Shown here: in pieces, positions 31,881-40,076 of the stretch
Position numbering within the stretch: the first letter of the stretch is position 1
How the letters are laid out: every line of letters begins with the position of its first letter
Source of the DNA: Lachnospiraceae bacterium
Lineage (GTDB): Bacteria > Bacillota > Clostridia > Lachnospirales > Lachnospiraceae
Length of the DNA stretch: 54,839 bases
Reading direction: 5' to 3'
Assembly (NCBI GenBank): GCA_009777715.1
Contig: WRLH01000022.1
Span: forward strand, 1 to 54,839
Translations under genes and position numbers: made by a program
Notes under the pieces: model-generated
The model's input: only the letters and a program-made list of their open reading frames with translations
Database searches by the model: none
What the model was told of the DNA's origin: nothing

Positions 31881-33107
31881 CTATGCCTGTTTCCGTAATA
31901 TATCACCCGGCGCAGGCTTCTTGGTCAGGGTCACATAGAGGACCCGCTTAGGGTGGGGGGCATTATTTACAGGCACTCCGTTTTCATCGGTGAGGGCAAG
32001 GACCTTGGCAGGTATATTTTGGCCGTCTGGTTTCATTATTTCGATGTCTTCATCAACGGCGAATTTGTTTTTTTGGATAAAACACGCCCCTTTTATTGGG
32101 TCAATGCTTGAAATAGTGCCTAAATAAATGGCCTCATTTATATAGCTTGCCGTTTCATAAACTTGGCTTGTTTCATCAGTCTTGCCAAAGTAAAACCCGG
32201 TTGAAAAATGGCGGTATGTACATTTTGAAATTTCCGCAAGATACCAATCCATATTGTTCCGATAGGTTTCCTCGGATTTAAAAAAATCATCAATTGCCTT
32301 GCGGTAAGTCCGGCAAGCTGCAGCGACATAAAGCGCATTTTTCATTCGCCCCTCGATTTTGAAGCTATTAATGCCGGAATTAACCAGTTCCGGAATGTGG
32401 CTTATCATATTTAAATCGCGGGAATTAAAGATATAAGTCCCTCGTTCATTTTCAAAAACCGGAAAATACTCTCCGGGGCGCGTTTCCTCGGTGATACTGT
32501 ATTTCCAGCGGCATGGGTGGGTACAAGCCCCCCGGTTTGCATCGCGCTTGCTAAGGAAATTGCTAAGCAAACAACGCCCGGAATAAGAAATGCACATCGC
32601 CCCATGGATAAAAGCTTCGATTTCCATGTCATTAGGAATGTTTTTCCGGATAGCGGCGATTTCGGAAAGCGAAAGCTCACGTCCTGCAACCACTCGTCTT
32701 ACTCCCTGCTCATACCAAAAGCAAAAAGCCAAGTAGTTGGTATTATTTGCCTGGGTGGAAATATGGACGGGCAGCTCAGGGCAAGCTTCTTTCGCGAGCA
32801 AAAACATACCGGGGTCGGCAATAATAAGGGCATCGGGCTTTATTTCCCTTAAAGCGTTAAAGTATTTTCTTGCTTCACTTAAATCTTCATTATGGGCAAA
32901 AATATTGGCCGTGACATAAACCTTTACCCCATGTTCATGGGCAAAATTAATGCCCGCCTGCATTTCCGTAAGGGAAAAATTCTTGGCTTTCGCCCGGAGG
33001 CTATAGCTTTCCCCGCCGATATAAACGGCATTTGCGCCGAAATTAACTGCCGTTTTTAGTACTTCAAGGCTTCCGGCTGGGATTAGAAGTTCAGGTTTTT
33101 TTGGCAT
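31881..33107 (-). CDS. Peptidase U32 family protein (TrhP/YrrO-like)
   Basis: A 408-residue U32 protein: PELLIPAGSLEVLKTAVNFGANAVYIGGESYSLRA at the start, EAFIHGAMCISYSGRCLLSNFL in the middle, and a cysteine cluster GACTHPCRW. Members called RlhA/TrhP put a hydroxyl group on RNA uridine or cytidine rather than cutting protein; in Bacillus the YrrN/YrrO pair makes 5-hydroxyuridine in tRNA. The neighbourhood here (MltG-like, RuvX, DUF1292, IreB) mirrors the Bacillus yrz-yrr region, which supports the tRNA hydroxylation role. It begins 9 bases after the next upstream gene, suggesting an operon. Confidence 0.9.
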   Translation of the reverse strand: MPKKPELLIPAGSLEVLKTAVNFGANAVYIGGESYSLRAKAKNFSLTEMQAGINFAHEHGVKVYVTANIFAHNEDLSEARKYFNALREIKPDALIIADPGMFLLAKEACPELPVHISTQANNTNYLAFCFWYEQGVRRVVAGRELSLSEIAAIRKNIPNDMEIEAFIHGAMCISYSGRCLLSNFLSKRDANRGACTHPCRWKYSITEETRPGEYFPVFENERGTYIFNSRDLNMISHIPELVNSGINSFKIEGRMKNALYVAAACRTYRKAIDDFFKSEETYRNNMDWYLAEISKCTYRHFSTGFYFGKTDETSQVYETASYINEAIYLGTISSIDPIKGACFIQKNKFAVDEDIEIMKPDGQNIPAKVLALTDENGVPVNNAPHPKRVLYVTLTKKPAPGDILRKQA

Positions 33108-33116
33108 GATTACTGG

Positions 33117-33488
33117 CTATTCCTCATTAACGGTTGACATTATCTGGAGCATTTCCGCAACAGTCATAATTGTGCTAAGGTCATAGATGCCTGGTTTTAT
33201 TTCGCCATGATGCTCGGAAAGCAGCTCTTGGACAACAAAAAGATCGGCATCACGGATTAAGCCCCGGTCTTTTAGCATTTCCGCCAAACCCCTGACCGTA
33301 TAATCCTCCGCAACCGCAACCGTAATTGTCCGCCCGCCGGAACGTGAAATGGGCTCTTCCGCAAAGACGCGGTAGCCAAAATCATAAGCCGTTACTGCGG
33401 TGCGGTAAACAAAGGTGACAATCAGAAACAAGACAATCACTTTTACCATTGTTTCAAAAACAGCCCCGATTAAATATTTGACCTTCAT
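33117..33488 (-). CDS. Short MltG-like membrane protein without the catalytic domain
   Basis: A 123-residue protein with one N-terminal membrane helix (residues about 10-30) and an external LysM-like part, YTVRGLAEMLKDRGLIRDADLFVVQELLSEHHGEIKPGIYDLSTIMTVAEMLQIM, which resembles the N-terminal half of MltG (YceG). MltG is the lytic transglycosylase that trims nascent peptidoglycan glycan strands, about 330-380 residues. The catalytic domain is absent here and there is no broken remainder downstream, so this is a short family form, not a visible pseudogene. It sits where mltG sits in Bacillus. Start ATG follows GGAAGGATG. Confidence 0.82.
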   Translation of the reverse strand: MKVKYLIGAVFETMVKVIVLFLIVTFVYRTAVTAYDFGYRVFAEEPISRSGGRTITVAVAEDYTVRGLAEMLKDRGLIRDADLFVVQELLSEHHGEIKPGIYDLSTIMTVAEMLQIMSTVNEE

Positions 33489-33516
33489 ATTTTAACATCC
33501 TTCCAAAGCATGGAGA

Positions 33517-33846
33517 CTATTCAAAATCCAATCTTGCCGTAATATAATTACTTATTTCCTGCATCATTCGGCAAAACGATAATTCGGCGTGGAGAAAATC
33601 ACAAGCCACTTGGTCATCAATCACCGCTTGATAATCTTCCTCAAGCTGGTCAATCCTTTCAAGTAAATCAGCAGTTGGCTCGCCGATTTGCAGTTCATAG
33701 CTTTTTAGCCTGTATTCATTTGTCTTTTCATATAATTCCGCATTTTGCTTAATATTATCAAGGCTTTTGCGATATTCTTTGTAGGTGTCCGTATCTTTGA
33801 TATCGGCAGTAAATTGCAGTGCCGCCTTTTCAATTGCCTGATTCAT
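33517..33846 (-). CDS. YlbF/YmcA family protein
   Basis: A 109-residue all-helical protein of the YlbF family (MNQAIEKAALQFTADIKDTDTYKEYRKSLDNIKQNAELYEKTNEY..., ending AELSFCRMMQEISNYITARLDFE). In Bacillus, YlbF, YmcA and YaaT form a complex that directs RNase Y cleavage and sporulation/biofilm phosphorelay output. Here the gene lies directly downstream of RNase J, so a link to RNA decay is plausible. Length is slightly below the family norm (about 110-150). Confidence 0.85.
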   Translation of the reverse strand: MNQAIEKAALQFTADIKDTDTYKEYRKSLDNIKQNAELYEKTNEYRLKSYELQIGEPTADLLERIDQLEEDYQAVIDDQVACDFLHAELSFCRMMQEISNYITARLDFE

Positions 33847-33859
33847 TTATTATCTCTCT

Positions 33860-33945
33860 TTCAAAGTCTAGAGACTTTGAGCGTAGCTCATAATCTCAAT
33901 CCGAATCGTAGATTCGGGTTGCTGAAAGAATGAAATTCTTTCAGC
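33860..33945 (-). repeat. Three adjacent palindromes between rnj and ylbF
   Basis: TCAAAGTCT/AGACTTTGA (about 33860-33880), CCGAATC/GATTCGG (33901-33917) and CTGAAAGAA/TTCTTTCAG (33921-33943). The first two resemble parts of the fliD-fliS gap (7700-7745). They probably belong to a small family of interspersed palindromic repeats and could also act as mRNA stabilisers or terminators. Confidence 0.6.
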
Positions 33946-33948
33946 CTT

Positions 33949-35622
33949 TTATTGGATTTCCATAAAAATCGGCACAATCATCGGCCGCCGTTTGGTTTTT
34001 TTCCAGACAAGTTCGCTTAGGTTATCACGGATTAAGTTCTTTATCTTACCCCAATCGGTAATGTTTTTCTGCTCACAGTTATCCAAAGTTTCACGGACTA
34101 ATTCGCGGGCTTCGTCAAGCAAAACATCAGCTTCCCTGACATAAACAAAACCGCGTGAAACAATTTCCGGGCCAGCAATGACATGGTCATTTTCAAGTGT
34201 TGCAACAACGATTAAAATACCGTCTTCCGACAAAAGGCGGCGGTCACGCAAAACAACATTGCCAACATCACCGACCCCAAGCCCATCAACAAAGATTGTG
34301 CCAACAGGCACTTTTCCGGTCACCTGTGCCATATCATGCGTAAGTTCTAAGACATCACCCGATTGCAGGATAAAAATATTTTCTTTTTCAATGCCAAGCT
34401 GCTTTAGGATTTTGGCATGGGCAATCAGGTGTTTGTATTCGCCATGAATCGGAATCGCAAATTTTGGCGCAAGAAGAGTATACATTAGCTTGATTTCTTC
34501 TTGGCAGGCATGGCCGGAAACGTGGACGTCCTGGAAAATTACATCAGCACCTTTCCTTAATAAATCGTTGATGACATGAGTAACCGCTTTTTCATTGCCC
34601 GGAATCGGATGGGAAGAAAAAATAACGGTGTCTTTAGGGCCAATCGAAATCTTCCGGTGCATATCGCCAGCCATCCGGGAGAGGGCAGCCATGCTTTCGC
34701 CTTGGCTTCCGGTCGTGATGATGACCGTTTTTTCAATCGGATAATTTTTGAGCTGCTCCACTTCAATCAAGGTATTAGCCGGAATTTGCAAGCAGCCCAA
34801 ATTGGTTGCTGTTTCAATGACATTAACCATGCTCCGGCCTTCAACGACTACTTTCCGGCCGAATTTTTCCGCCGAATTAATAATTTGCTGGACGCGGTCA
34901 ACATTTGAGGCAAAAGTAGCAATTAAAATCCGCGTATCTTTGTGTTCTTCAAAAATCTGGTCAAAGACAAGGCCAACCGTCCTTTCTGACTGGGTAAAGC
35001 CGGGCCGTTCGGCATTGGTTGAATCGCACATTAAAGCCAGGACGCCTTTTTTCCCTAACTCGGCAAAACGCTGTAAATCAATCGAATCACCAAAAACGGG
35101 CGTATAATCAACTTTAAAATCGCCAGTATGGACGATAATGCCTACCGGAGTATGGATTGCCAAGGCGGCGGCATCAACAATGCTATGATTGGTCTTGATG
35201 AACTCAACCCGGAAATGCTTGCAATCCATGGCGCAGCCAAATTGCATTACCTTACGCTTGGTTATATCCATTAGTTTATGCTCTTGCAAACGGTGTTCAA
35301 TTATGCCCATTGTCAGCTTAGTTGCATAAATCGGGATATTAATTTCTTTGAGGACGTAGGGCAAGGCCCCGATATGATCCTCATGGCCGTGGGTAATGAT
35401 GAATGCCTTGATTTTATCGACATTGTCTTTTAGGTAAGTAATATCGGGAATGACGAGGTCGATTCCTAACATATCTTCTTCCGGAAAAGCCAAGCCGCAA
35501 TCAACAACGATAATACTGTCGCCATACTCAAAAGCAGTAATATTCATGCCAATTAACTCAAGGCCTCCTAACGGAATGATTTTTAGCCGTGAGCCAGTAC
35601 TTATTTCATTTTTATTACGCAA
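33949..35622 (-). CDS. rnj: Ribonuclease J
   Basis: RNase J is the metallo-beta-lactamase/beta-CASP nuclease with 5' exonuclease and endonuclease activity that matures and degrades RNA in Gram-positives. The 557-residue product has the metal motif HGHEDH at residues 78-83, MCDSTNAERPGFTQSE, the beta-CASP motif TTGSQGESMAALSRMA, the phosphate-sensing SSHPIPGNEK and HVSGHACQEEIKLM, and the C-terminal domain ending IPIFMEIQ. Length is normal. Only one RNase J is in view; many Firmicutes have two. Confidence 0.97.
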   Translation of the reverse strand: MRNKNEISTGSRLKIIPLGGLELIGMNITAFEYGDSIIVVDCGLAFPEEDMLGIDLVIPDITYLKDNVDKIKAFIITHGHEDHIGALPYVLKEINIPIYATKLTMGIIEHRLQEHKLMDITKRKVMQFGCAMDCKHFRVEFIKTNHSIVDAAALAIHTPVGIIVHTGDFKVDYTPVFGDSIDLQRFAELGKKGVLALMCDSTNAERPGFTQSERTVGLVFDQIFEEHKDTRILIATFASNVDRVQQIINSAEKFGRKVVVEGRSMVNVIETATNLGCLQIPANTLIEVEQLKNYPIEKTVIITTGSQGESMAALSRMAGDMHRKISIGPKDTVIFSSHPIPGNEKAVTHVINDLLRKGADVIFQDVHVSGHACQEEIKLMYTLLAPKFAIPIHGEYKHLIAHAKILKQLGIEKENIFILQSGDVLELTHDMAQVTGKVPVGTIFVDGLGVGDVGNVVLRDRRLLSEDGILIVVATLENDHVIAGPEIVSRGFVYVREADVLLDEARELVRETLDNCEQKNITDWGKIKNLIRDNLSELVWKKTKRRPMIVPIFMEIQ

Positions 35623-35650
35623 AAAATACCTCCAGGGTTATATTATAGTA

Positions 35651-35908
35651 TTATAAAACTACTTCATTATCCTCAAGCAGACTATTAAAGATTTCCGCTA
35701 CTGCATTAAGCTCAAGTTCATCAGTAACAATTTCATAAACGCTTTCGGCATCGTCGGGGACGCCAATATTTTTTAGGATTAAGGCATCACCGTCTTCACC
35801 AGCTTCTGAATCAGTCACCAATATGTAATCAATGCCGCCGATCTTTGTCTGCTCAAGAACATAAAAATCAATTTCATCATTGTCGGTTTTAAATTTTATT
35901 TTTTCCAT
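35651..35908 (-). CDS. DUF1292 protein (YrzB-like)
   Basis: An 85-residue acidic protein (MEKIKFKTDNDEIDFYVLEQTKIGGIDYILVTD, then GDALILKNI and an acidic C-terminal tail). DUF1292 proteins are small and of unknown function, and are almost always found next to ruvX and ireB, as here. I chose ATG 35908, with AAAAGG upstream; a TTG at 35938 would extend it by 10 residues without a ribosome site. Confidence 0.9.
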   Translation of the reverse strand: MEKIKFKTDNDEIDFYVLEQTKIGGIDYILVTDSEAGEDGDALILKNIGVPDDAESVYEIVTDELELNAVAEIFNSLLEDNEVVL

Positions 35909-35955
35909 TATATTATATACCTTTTTCAATTGAACCAAATACGCAGTTATGCGAA

Positions 35956-36375
35956 TTAATTTAGGGACTCCATATATTCTTGCAAAATAACCATCGCTGC
36001 AATCATGTCCACATATTTTTTTTGCTTTCCTTTTTTGACCCCGGTTTCTGCCATTAAAAGCTCAGCTTCAAAAGTGGTCAGCCGTTCATCCCATAAGACG
36101 ACCTTTAAACCGCTTCGCCGCATTAGTTTTTCTTTAAATTCTAAGGTCTTATATCCCCGCTCGCTAATCGAATCATCCATATTGTATGGCATTCCCAAGA
36201 CAATTTCTTTAACATCGTAAAAAAGGATGAGTTCTTCAATCCGCGCCAAGGTCTTGCGAAGCTTATCTTCTTTTTCTCTTCTGATAATCTCAACGCCTTG
36301 CGCAGTAATTAGAAGCGGATCGCTAACTGCTACGCCAACTGTTTTCGCGCCGAAATCCAGTCCCATAATCCGCAA
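35956..36375 (-). CDS. ruvX: RuvX/YqgF family Holliday junction resolvase-like nuclease
   Basis: A 139-residue RNase H-fold protein: MRIMGLDFGAKTVGVAVSDPL (catalytic Asp in GLDFG), EIVLGMPYNMDDSISERG, VVLWDERLTTFEAELLMAE and the last Asp in KKYVDMIAAMVILQEYM. The family matures the 5' end of 16S pre-rRNA; nuclease activity on Holliday junctions has been reported too. Standard length. Upstream ireB ends 15 bases before its start. Confidence 0.95.
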   Translation of the reverse strand: MRIMGLDFGAKTVGVAVSDPLLITAQGVEIIRREKEDKLRKTLARIEELILFYDVKEIVLGMPYNMDDSISERGYKTLEFKEKLMRRSGLKVVLWDERLTTFEAELLMAETGVKKGKQKKYVDMIAAMVILQEYMESLN

Positions 36376-36390
36376 AATAATACCTCTTAT

Positions 36391-36699
36391 CTATTTCGTC
36401 AAGTTTTGGGTGCGGATATACTCGGTTAATAATTCCTCAACCAATTCATCACGCTCAACTTTCATAATCCGGCTGCGGGCGCTTTTGTGGCTGGTAATAT
36501 AGGTCGGGTCGCCTGACATAATATAACCGACAATTTGATTGACTGGGTTATAGCCCTTTTCCGTCAGGGCTTCATAAACCAGTGCCAAAGTGCTTTTTAC
36601 GGTTATTTCCTTGAATGTCTCAACATTGAAAAATTGAGTATTCCCTAAATCCCCGGCATTATCAACAGTATTATCTTCTTGTAAATCTTTATTCTCCAT
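36391..36699 (-). CDS. ireB: IreB family regulatory protein (DUF965)
   Basis: A 102-residue protein; the family domain starts at about residue 20: GNTQFFNVETFKEITVKSTLALVYEALTEKGYNPVNQIVGYIMSGDPTYITSHKSARSRIMKVERDELVEELL. In Enterococcus IreB is a substrate of the kinase IreK and controls cephalosporin resistance. The N-terminal Thr of the short tail is a likely phosphosite. I chose the second ATG of ATGATGG (36699) because GAGGT is at the right distance; 36702 and 36711 are alternatives. Confidence 0.93.
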   Translation of the reverse strand: MENKDLQEDNTVDNAGDLGNTQFFNVETFKEITVKSTLALVYEALTEKGYNPVNQIVGYIMSGDPTYITSHKSARSRIMKVERDELVEELLTEYIRTQNLTK

Positions 36700-36800
36700 C
36701 ATATACCTCATTTAGCCCTATCTTATTTTACTTTAATTATGCAAATCTTTCAAGTTAATTTAAATAGTCAAGACATTTTTTAGGCAGTTAAGGCCAATAC

Positions 36801-37058
36801 AGCCAGGTAAGGAAAGGCAAAAATAACTCGTAGTGTGGCCTTGGCCGCCTTCTATCATATCAAAACCTTTTATTCAATTATTTTTAGGCCACAGACACCA
36901 CGCAGAGTTATTTATTGCCTGACCAGCCATTGACCAGCCAGGTAAGGAAAGGCAAAAATAACTCGGAGTGTGGCCTTGGCCGCCTTCTATCATATCAAAA
37001 ACTTTTATTCAGTTATTTTAGGCCACAGACACCACGCAGAGTTATTTATTGCCTTACC
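36801..37058. repeat. Tandem pair of ~118-bp MITE-like inverted-repeat elements
   Basis: Two copies, 135 bases apart, of a unit that starts GGTAAGGAAAGGCAAAAATAACTC (here split as GGTAAGGAAAGG and CAAAAATAACTC) and ends GAGTTATTTATTGCC(TTACC). The ends are inverted repeats of each other; GTGTGGCC/GGCCAC form a second inner pair. Copies differ at only a few bases. The right end of copy 2 (GCCTTACC) carries the complement of the mtaB stop codon. The unit holds no reading frame, so it would need a transposase from elsewhere if mobile. The 354-base ireB-mtaB gap consists mainly of these units. Confidence 0.75.
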
Positions 37059-38418
37059 AGTTAACTAGCTGTGCTTTCATGATTTCCGCAGCCAGAAACC
37101 CGGTCATGACCGCATTAACCAATAGGCCGGGTGAAGCCTGCATTCCGGCAAAGGCACTCTTTGCGATCCCGGTTCTTATATATTCGGCCGTATAACCAAG
37201 CCAATAAGCTTCGCCATACATAATTTTTTCTTCTTCCAAAATGACGGTGACATCTTTGCCAAGATAAGAACGCAGAAACTGCTTTGCCGACTCTTTGCCG
37301 ATTTTATGAAGCTTAAGGCTCCGCTCTTTTTTAGTCGGGGCGGCAATCTGATCTGGCATTGATGAAGCCTTTGTCTCTTTCCGTTTTGAATATCTAAAAA
37401 CATGAATTTTCGCAAACCCGGCCCGGCGGACAAAATCTTCTGTTTCGGCAAATTCGGCCTCGGTTTCGCCGGGAAAACCAACAATGACATCGGTGGTTAT
37501 CGCTGCTTCCCGGCCATGCTTATTTTTGTATGCCGCTCTTATCATTTCCATTTTTTCATAATATTCAGCACTAGTGTAACGGCGATTCATGCGTTCAAGG
37601 ACTGAATCACAGCCGCTTTGCAAGGACAGATGAAAATGAGGGCAAATTTTTGGCAGCAGAATGAGTTCATTAATAAATTCATGCGTAATAAGCCGGGGTT
37701 CAAGCGAGCTTAAGCGGATCCGGCTTAACCCGGGGATATTATGGATTTCCTTAAGCAAATTCACAAAGGCATTATTATCATCAGAAAAATCAAGTCCATA
37801 TGCGCTTAAATTAATCCCGGTCAGCACAATCTCGCGGCAGCCCTTTTTGACCAGCACGGTCAATTCCTTCATGATTGATAAAGCTGGCCTGCTCCTTGCC
37901 CTGCCCCTTACATAGGGGATAATGCAATAAGAGCAGAATTGGTTGCAACCGTCCTGGATTTTTATGAAAGCCCGCGTATGCCAAGACTTTTTTAGCTGCA
38001 TTTCTTCATAAGTGCTTTTTTCTAGGTATAAATTATCAGCTTTTGCCTCAACTACTTTAGGGTAGATTTTTTTACGTTCCTTAAAGAACGCTCTTAAAAT
38101 CGGCACTAACTCATTTTTTCTATTATTCCCAATGGCTAAGTCAATCGGCAAGTTTTCTATTTCTTCTTCGCTTGCTTCAACCAAGCAGCCTACCGCAACA
38201 ACAACAGCGCGCGGATTTTTCTGGCGGGCCCTGTTAAGCATCTTTTTGCTTTTATGGTCGGCGATGTTGGTCACAGTACAAGTATTGACTATATAAATAT
38301 CCGCAACTTGATCAAAAGGTACAATCAAAAAGCCATTTTGAAGTAAATTTTGTTGCATAACGTCTAGTTCGTAGCTGTTAACCTTGCAACCTAAGTTATG
38401 TAATGCTACACTTTTCAC
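37054..38418 (-). CDS. mtaB: tRNA methylthiotransferase MtaB
   Basis: MtaB converts t6A37 to ms2t6A in tRNA(Lys), inserting sulfur and a methyl group. The 454-residue radical enzyme has the N-terminal UPF0004 domain with three cluster cysteines (LGCKVN, NTCTVTN, VGCLVE), the radical SAM motif CNQFCSYC, and the C-terminal TRAM-like domain. I prefer GTG 38418 (MKSVALHNLGCKVN), with TGGAG at the right distance, over ATG 38430 whose upstream lacks a ribosome site. Its stop codon lies within the terminal repeat of the adjacent element. Confidence 0.94.
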   Translation of the reverse strand: MKSVALHNLGCKVNSYELDVMQQNLLQNGFLIVPFDQVADIYIVNTCTVTNIADHKSKKMLNRARQKNPRAVVVAVGCLVEASEEEIENLPIDLAIGNNRKNELVPILRAFFKERKKIYPKVVEAKADNLYLEKSTYEEMQLKKSWHTRAFIKIQDGCNQFCSYCIIPYVRGRARSRPALSIMKELTVLVKKGCREIVLTGINLSAYGLDFSDDNNAFVNLLKEIHNIPGLSRIRLSSLEPRLITHEFINELILLPKICPHFHLSLQSGCDSVLERMNRRYTSAEYYEKMEMIRAAYKNKHGREAAITTDVIVGFPGETEAEFAETEDFVRRAGFAKIHVFRYSKRKETKASSMPDQIAAPTKKERSLKLHKIGKESAKQFLRSYLGKDVTVILEEEKIMYGEAYWLGYTAEYIRTGIAKSAFAGMQASPGLLVNAVMTGFLAAEIMKAQLVNW

Positions 38419-38451
38419 ATTAATCTCCATTATTTTTGTATTGTTTAGGCA

Positions 38452-38480
38452 TTGACATTTCGCTGTTAAAGAATTAGTAT
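38452..38480 (+). promoter_or_regulatory. Sigma-A-type promoter of the HPr-like gene
   Basis: TTGACA at 38452-38457, 17 bases, TAGTAT at 38475-38480. A leader hairpin, CGTGAAAA/TTTTCACG (38493-38514), follows, and a strong AAGGAGG (38520-38526) leads to the start. The promoter lies divergent to mtaB, only 35 bases from its start. Confidence 0.75.
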
Positions 38481-38535
38481 ATAGGTGTAAGACGTGAAAA
38501 GCAAGTTTTTCACGCAAAAAAAGGAGGTATAAGCA

Positions 38536-38766
38536 ATGAAAACAGTCCAAATTTCATTAAATACTATTGATAAGGTTAAGTCTTTCGTAAACGATATTAC
38601 GAAATTTGATTATGACTTTGACTTGGTTTCCGGCAGGTACGTCATTGATGCAAAATCAATCATGGGTATCTTCAGCCTTGACCTTTCAAAGCCGATTGAT
38701 CTTAATATCCATGCCGAAGACGGAGCCGATGAGGTTATGGCAATCCTTAAGTCCTATATGCTGTAA
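38536..38766 (+). CDS. HPr-like protein lacking the phospho-histidine
   Basis: A 76-residue HPr-fold protein. The second half, VIDAKSIMGIFSLDLSKPIDLNIHAEDGADEVMAIL, matches HPr including the Ser41 of AKSIMG, the site equal to regulatory Ser46. The first half reads LNTIDKVKSFVNDI where HPr has the GIHARPA active site, so there is no catalytic His15. It cannot act as a PTS phosphocarrier; a regulatory role through the conserved serine is possible. It is the only plus-strand gene in this minus-strand block, with its own promoter and terminator. Confidence 0.88.
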   Translation: MKTVQISLNTIDKVKSFVNDITKFDYDFDLVSGRYVIDAKSIMGIFSLDLSKPIDLNIHAEDGADEVMAILKSYML

Positions 38767-38809
38767 TCTGGTTACCCGAACATAATGCTCCCCGGCGGAG
38801 CAATAATCC

Positions 38810-38834
38810 GGCGCGTCTTATGATGCGCCTTTTT
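38810..38834 (+). terminator. Intrinsic terminator of the HPr-like gene
   Basis: GGCGCGTC (38810-38817), loop TTAT, GATGCGCC (38822-38829), then TTTTT. One G-T pair. GCTCC/GGAGC just upstream (38788-38801) forms another small stem. The thiI gene ends from the other side 26 bases later. Confidence 0.85.
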
Positions 38835-38860
38835 ATGCCTTTTTATGCACCTCTTTATTA

Positions 38861-40072
38861 TTAAGTTTCCTCTAATTCCCTTACTATCACCAATTCCCTG
38901 CCGCTAACCGCATTTTCCACTAGCCCCTCTATCCGCTCGGCCAGCCTCGTCTCGCTCCTTAAAATTCTTTTCGGATTCGGTTTTGTCACCGGATGTTTTG
39001 CGACAAAAATGGTACAGCAATCTTCATATGGCTGGATTGATGTCTCGTAAGTGCCGATTTGCCCGGCAAGGCTTACGATTTCCATTTTGTCAAAGCCGAT
39101 GAGGGGACGGTAAACAGGCAAGGAGGTGGCTTCGTTGGTTGCGGCAAGGGATTTTAGCGTCTGGGAAGCAACTTGGCCAATGCTTTCGCCAGTAATAAGG
39201 CCTAAGCATTCAGTTTGATTGGCAATCTGCTCAGCAATCCTCATCATATAACGGCGCATGATGATGGTCAGTTCCTCATGGGGGCATTGGTCATAAATAT
39301 AAAGCTGGATATCAGTAAAGTTAATGATATTAAGATAAATCGGGCCGGTGTAGCGCGAAATTATCCGGGCTAGGTCGATGACTTTTTGCTTGGCGCGTTC
39401 ACTTGTATAAGGGGGGGCATGGAAATAAACGGCATCGATTTTTACCCCTCTTTTGGCAATCATATATCCGGCAACCGGGGAATCAATCCCGCCGGACAAA
39501 AGGAGCATTGCTTTCCCGTTCGTGCCGACAGGCATTCCGCCGGGGCCGGGGATTATTTCTGAATATAGGTTGATTTTTTCCCGGATTTCAACGTGGAGCA
39601 TGATATCCGGTTTATGAACGTCTACCCTCATTGAGGGGAAGCTTTCCAAAATAACAGCCCCTAGCTTGGCGTTTAATTCCATTGAGTCAAGGGGATAGTC
39701 TTTCCGGCTGCGGCGGGCAGCAACTTTAAAAGAAAGCGGTTTCTTAGCGTCCGGATGATAAACATCGTTAAGGAATTTGACCACGAAATTGCTTAATTCC
39801 GAAAAACCCTCGTCAGCCATTGATACCACCGGGCAAATTCCCGCAATGCCAAAAACGGATTTGAGGGCCATGACTGTGTCATCATAATCAAAATCCGTCT
39901 GCGCGTCAACATAAATCCGCCCGCTTGTCCGCCGGACAGAAAAACTTCCGGCCACTTTTTTTAGGGCAAATTTGATCTGGCGGACTAATGCCTCTTCAAA
40001 AAGATGGCGGTTTTTTCCTTTGATCCCGATTTCAGCGTATTTAATTAAGAATGATTGATAGTAATTATCCAT
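38861..40072 (-). CDS. thiI: tRNA 4-thiouridine synthase ThiI (no rhodanese domain)
   Basis: ThiI adenylates U8 of tRNA and inserts sulfur; it also helps thiazole synthesis. The 403-residue product has a ferredoxin-like/THUMP N-terminal half (KYAEIGIKGKNRHLFEEALVRQI), the PP-loop LLSGGIDSPVAGYM, and EDCCTIFVAKHPVTKPN near the end. The rhodanese tail with the second catalytic Cys found in E. coli is absent, as in Bacillus, where a dedicated cysteine desulfurase supplies sulfur. That partner is encoded 4 bases upstream. Confidence 0.95.
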   Translation of the reverse strand: MDNYYQSFLIKYAEIGIKGKNRHLFEEALVRQIKFALKKVAGSFSVRRTSGRIYVDAQTDFDYDDTVMALKSVFGIAGICPVVSMADEGFSELSNFVVKFLNDVYHPDAKKPLSFKVAARRSRKDYPLDSMELNAKLGAVILESFPSMRVDVHKPDIMLHVEIREKINLYSEIIPGPGGMPVGTNGKAMLLLSGGIDSPVAGYMIAKRGVKIDAVYFHAPPYTSERAKQKVIDLARIISRYTGPIYLNIINFTDIQLYIYDQCPHEELTIIMRRYMMRIAEQIANQTECLGLITGESIGQVASQTLKSLAATNEATSLPVYRPLIGFDKMEIVSLAGQIGTYETSIQPYEDCCTIFVAKHPVTKPNPKRILRSETRLAERIEGLVENAVSGRELVIVRELEET

Positions 40073-40076
40073 ATGA

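Noticed and set aside
36801-37058. Possible CRISPR array
   Set aside because: Only two long units 135 bases apart, each an inverted repeat, with no regular short repeats, spacers or cas genes.
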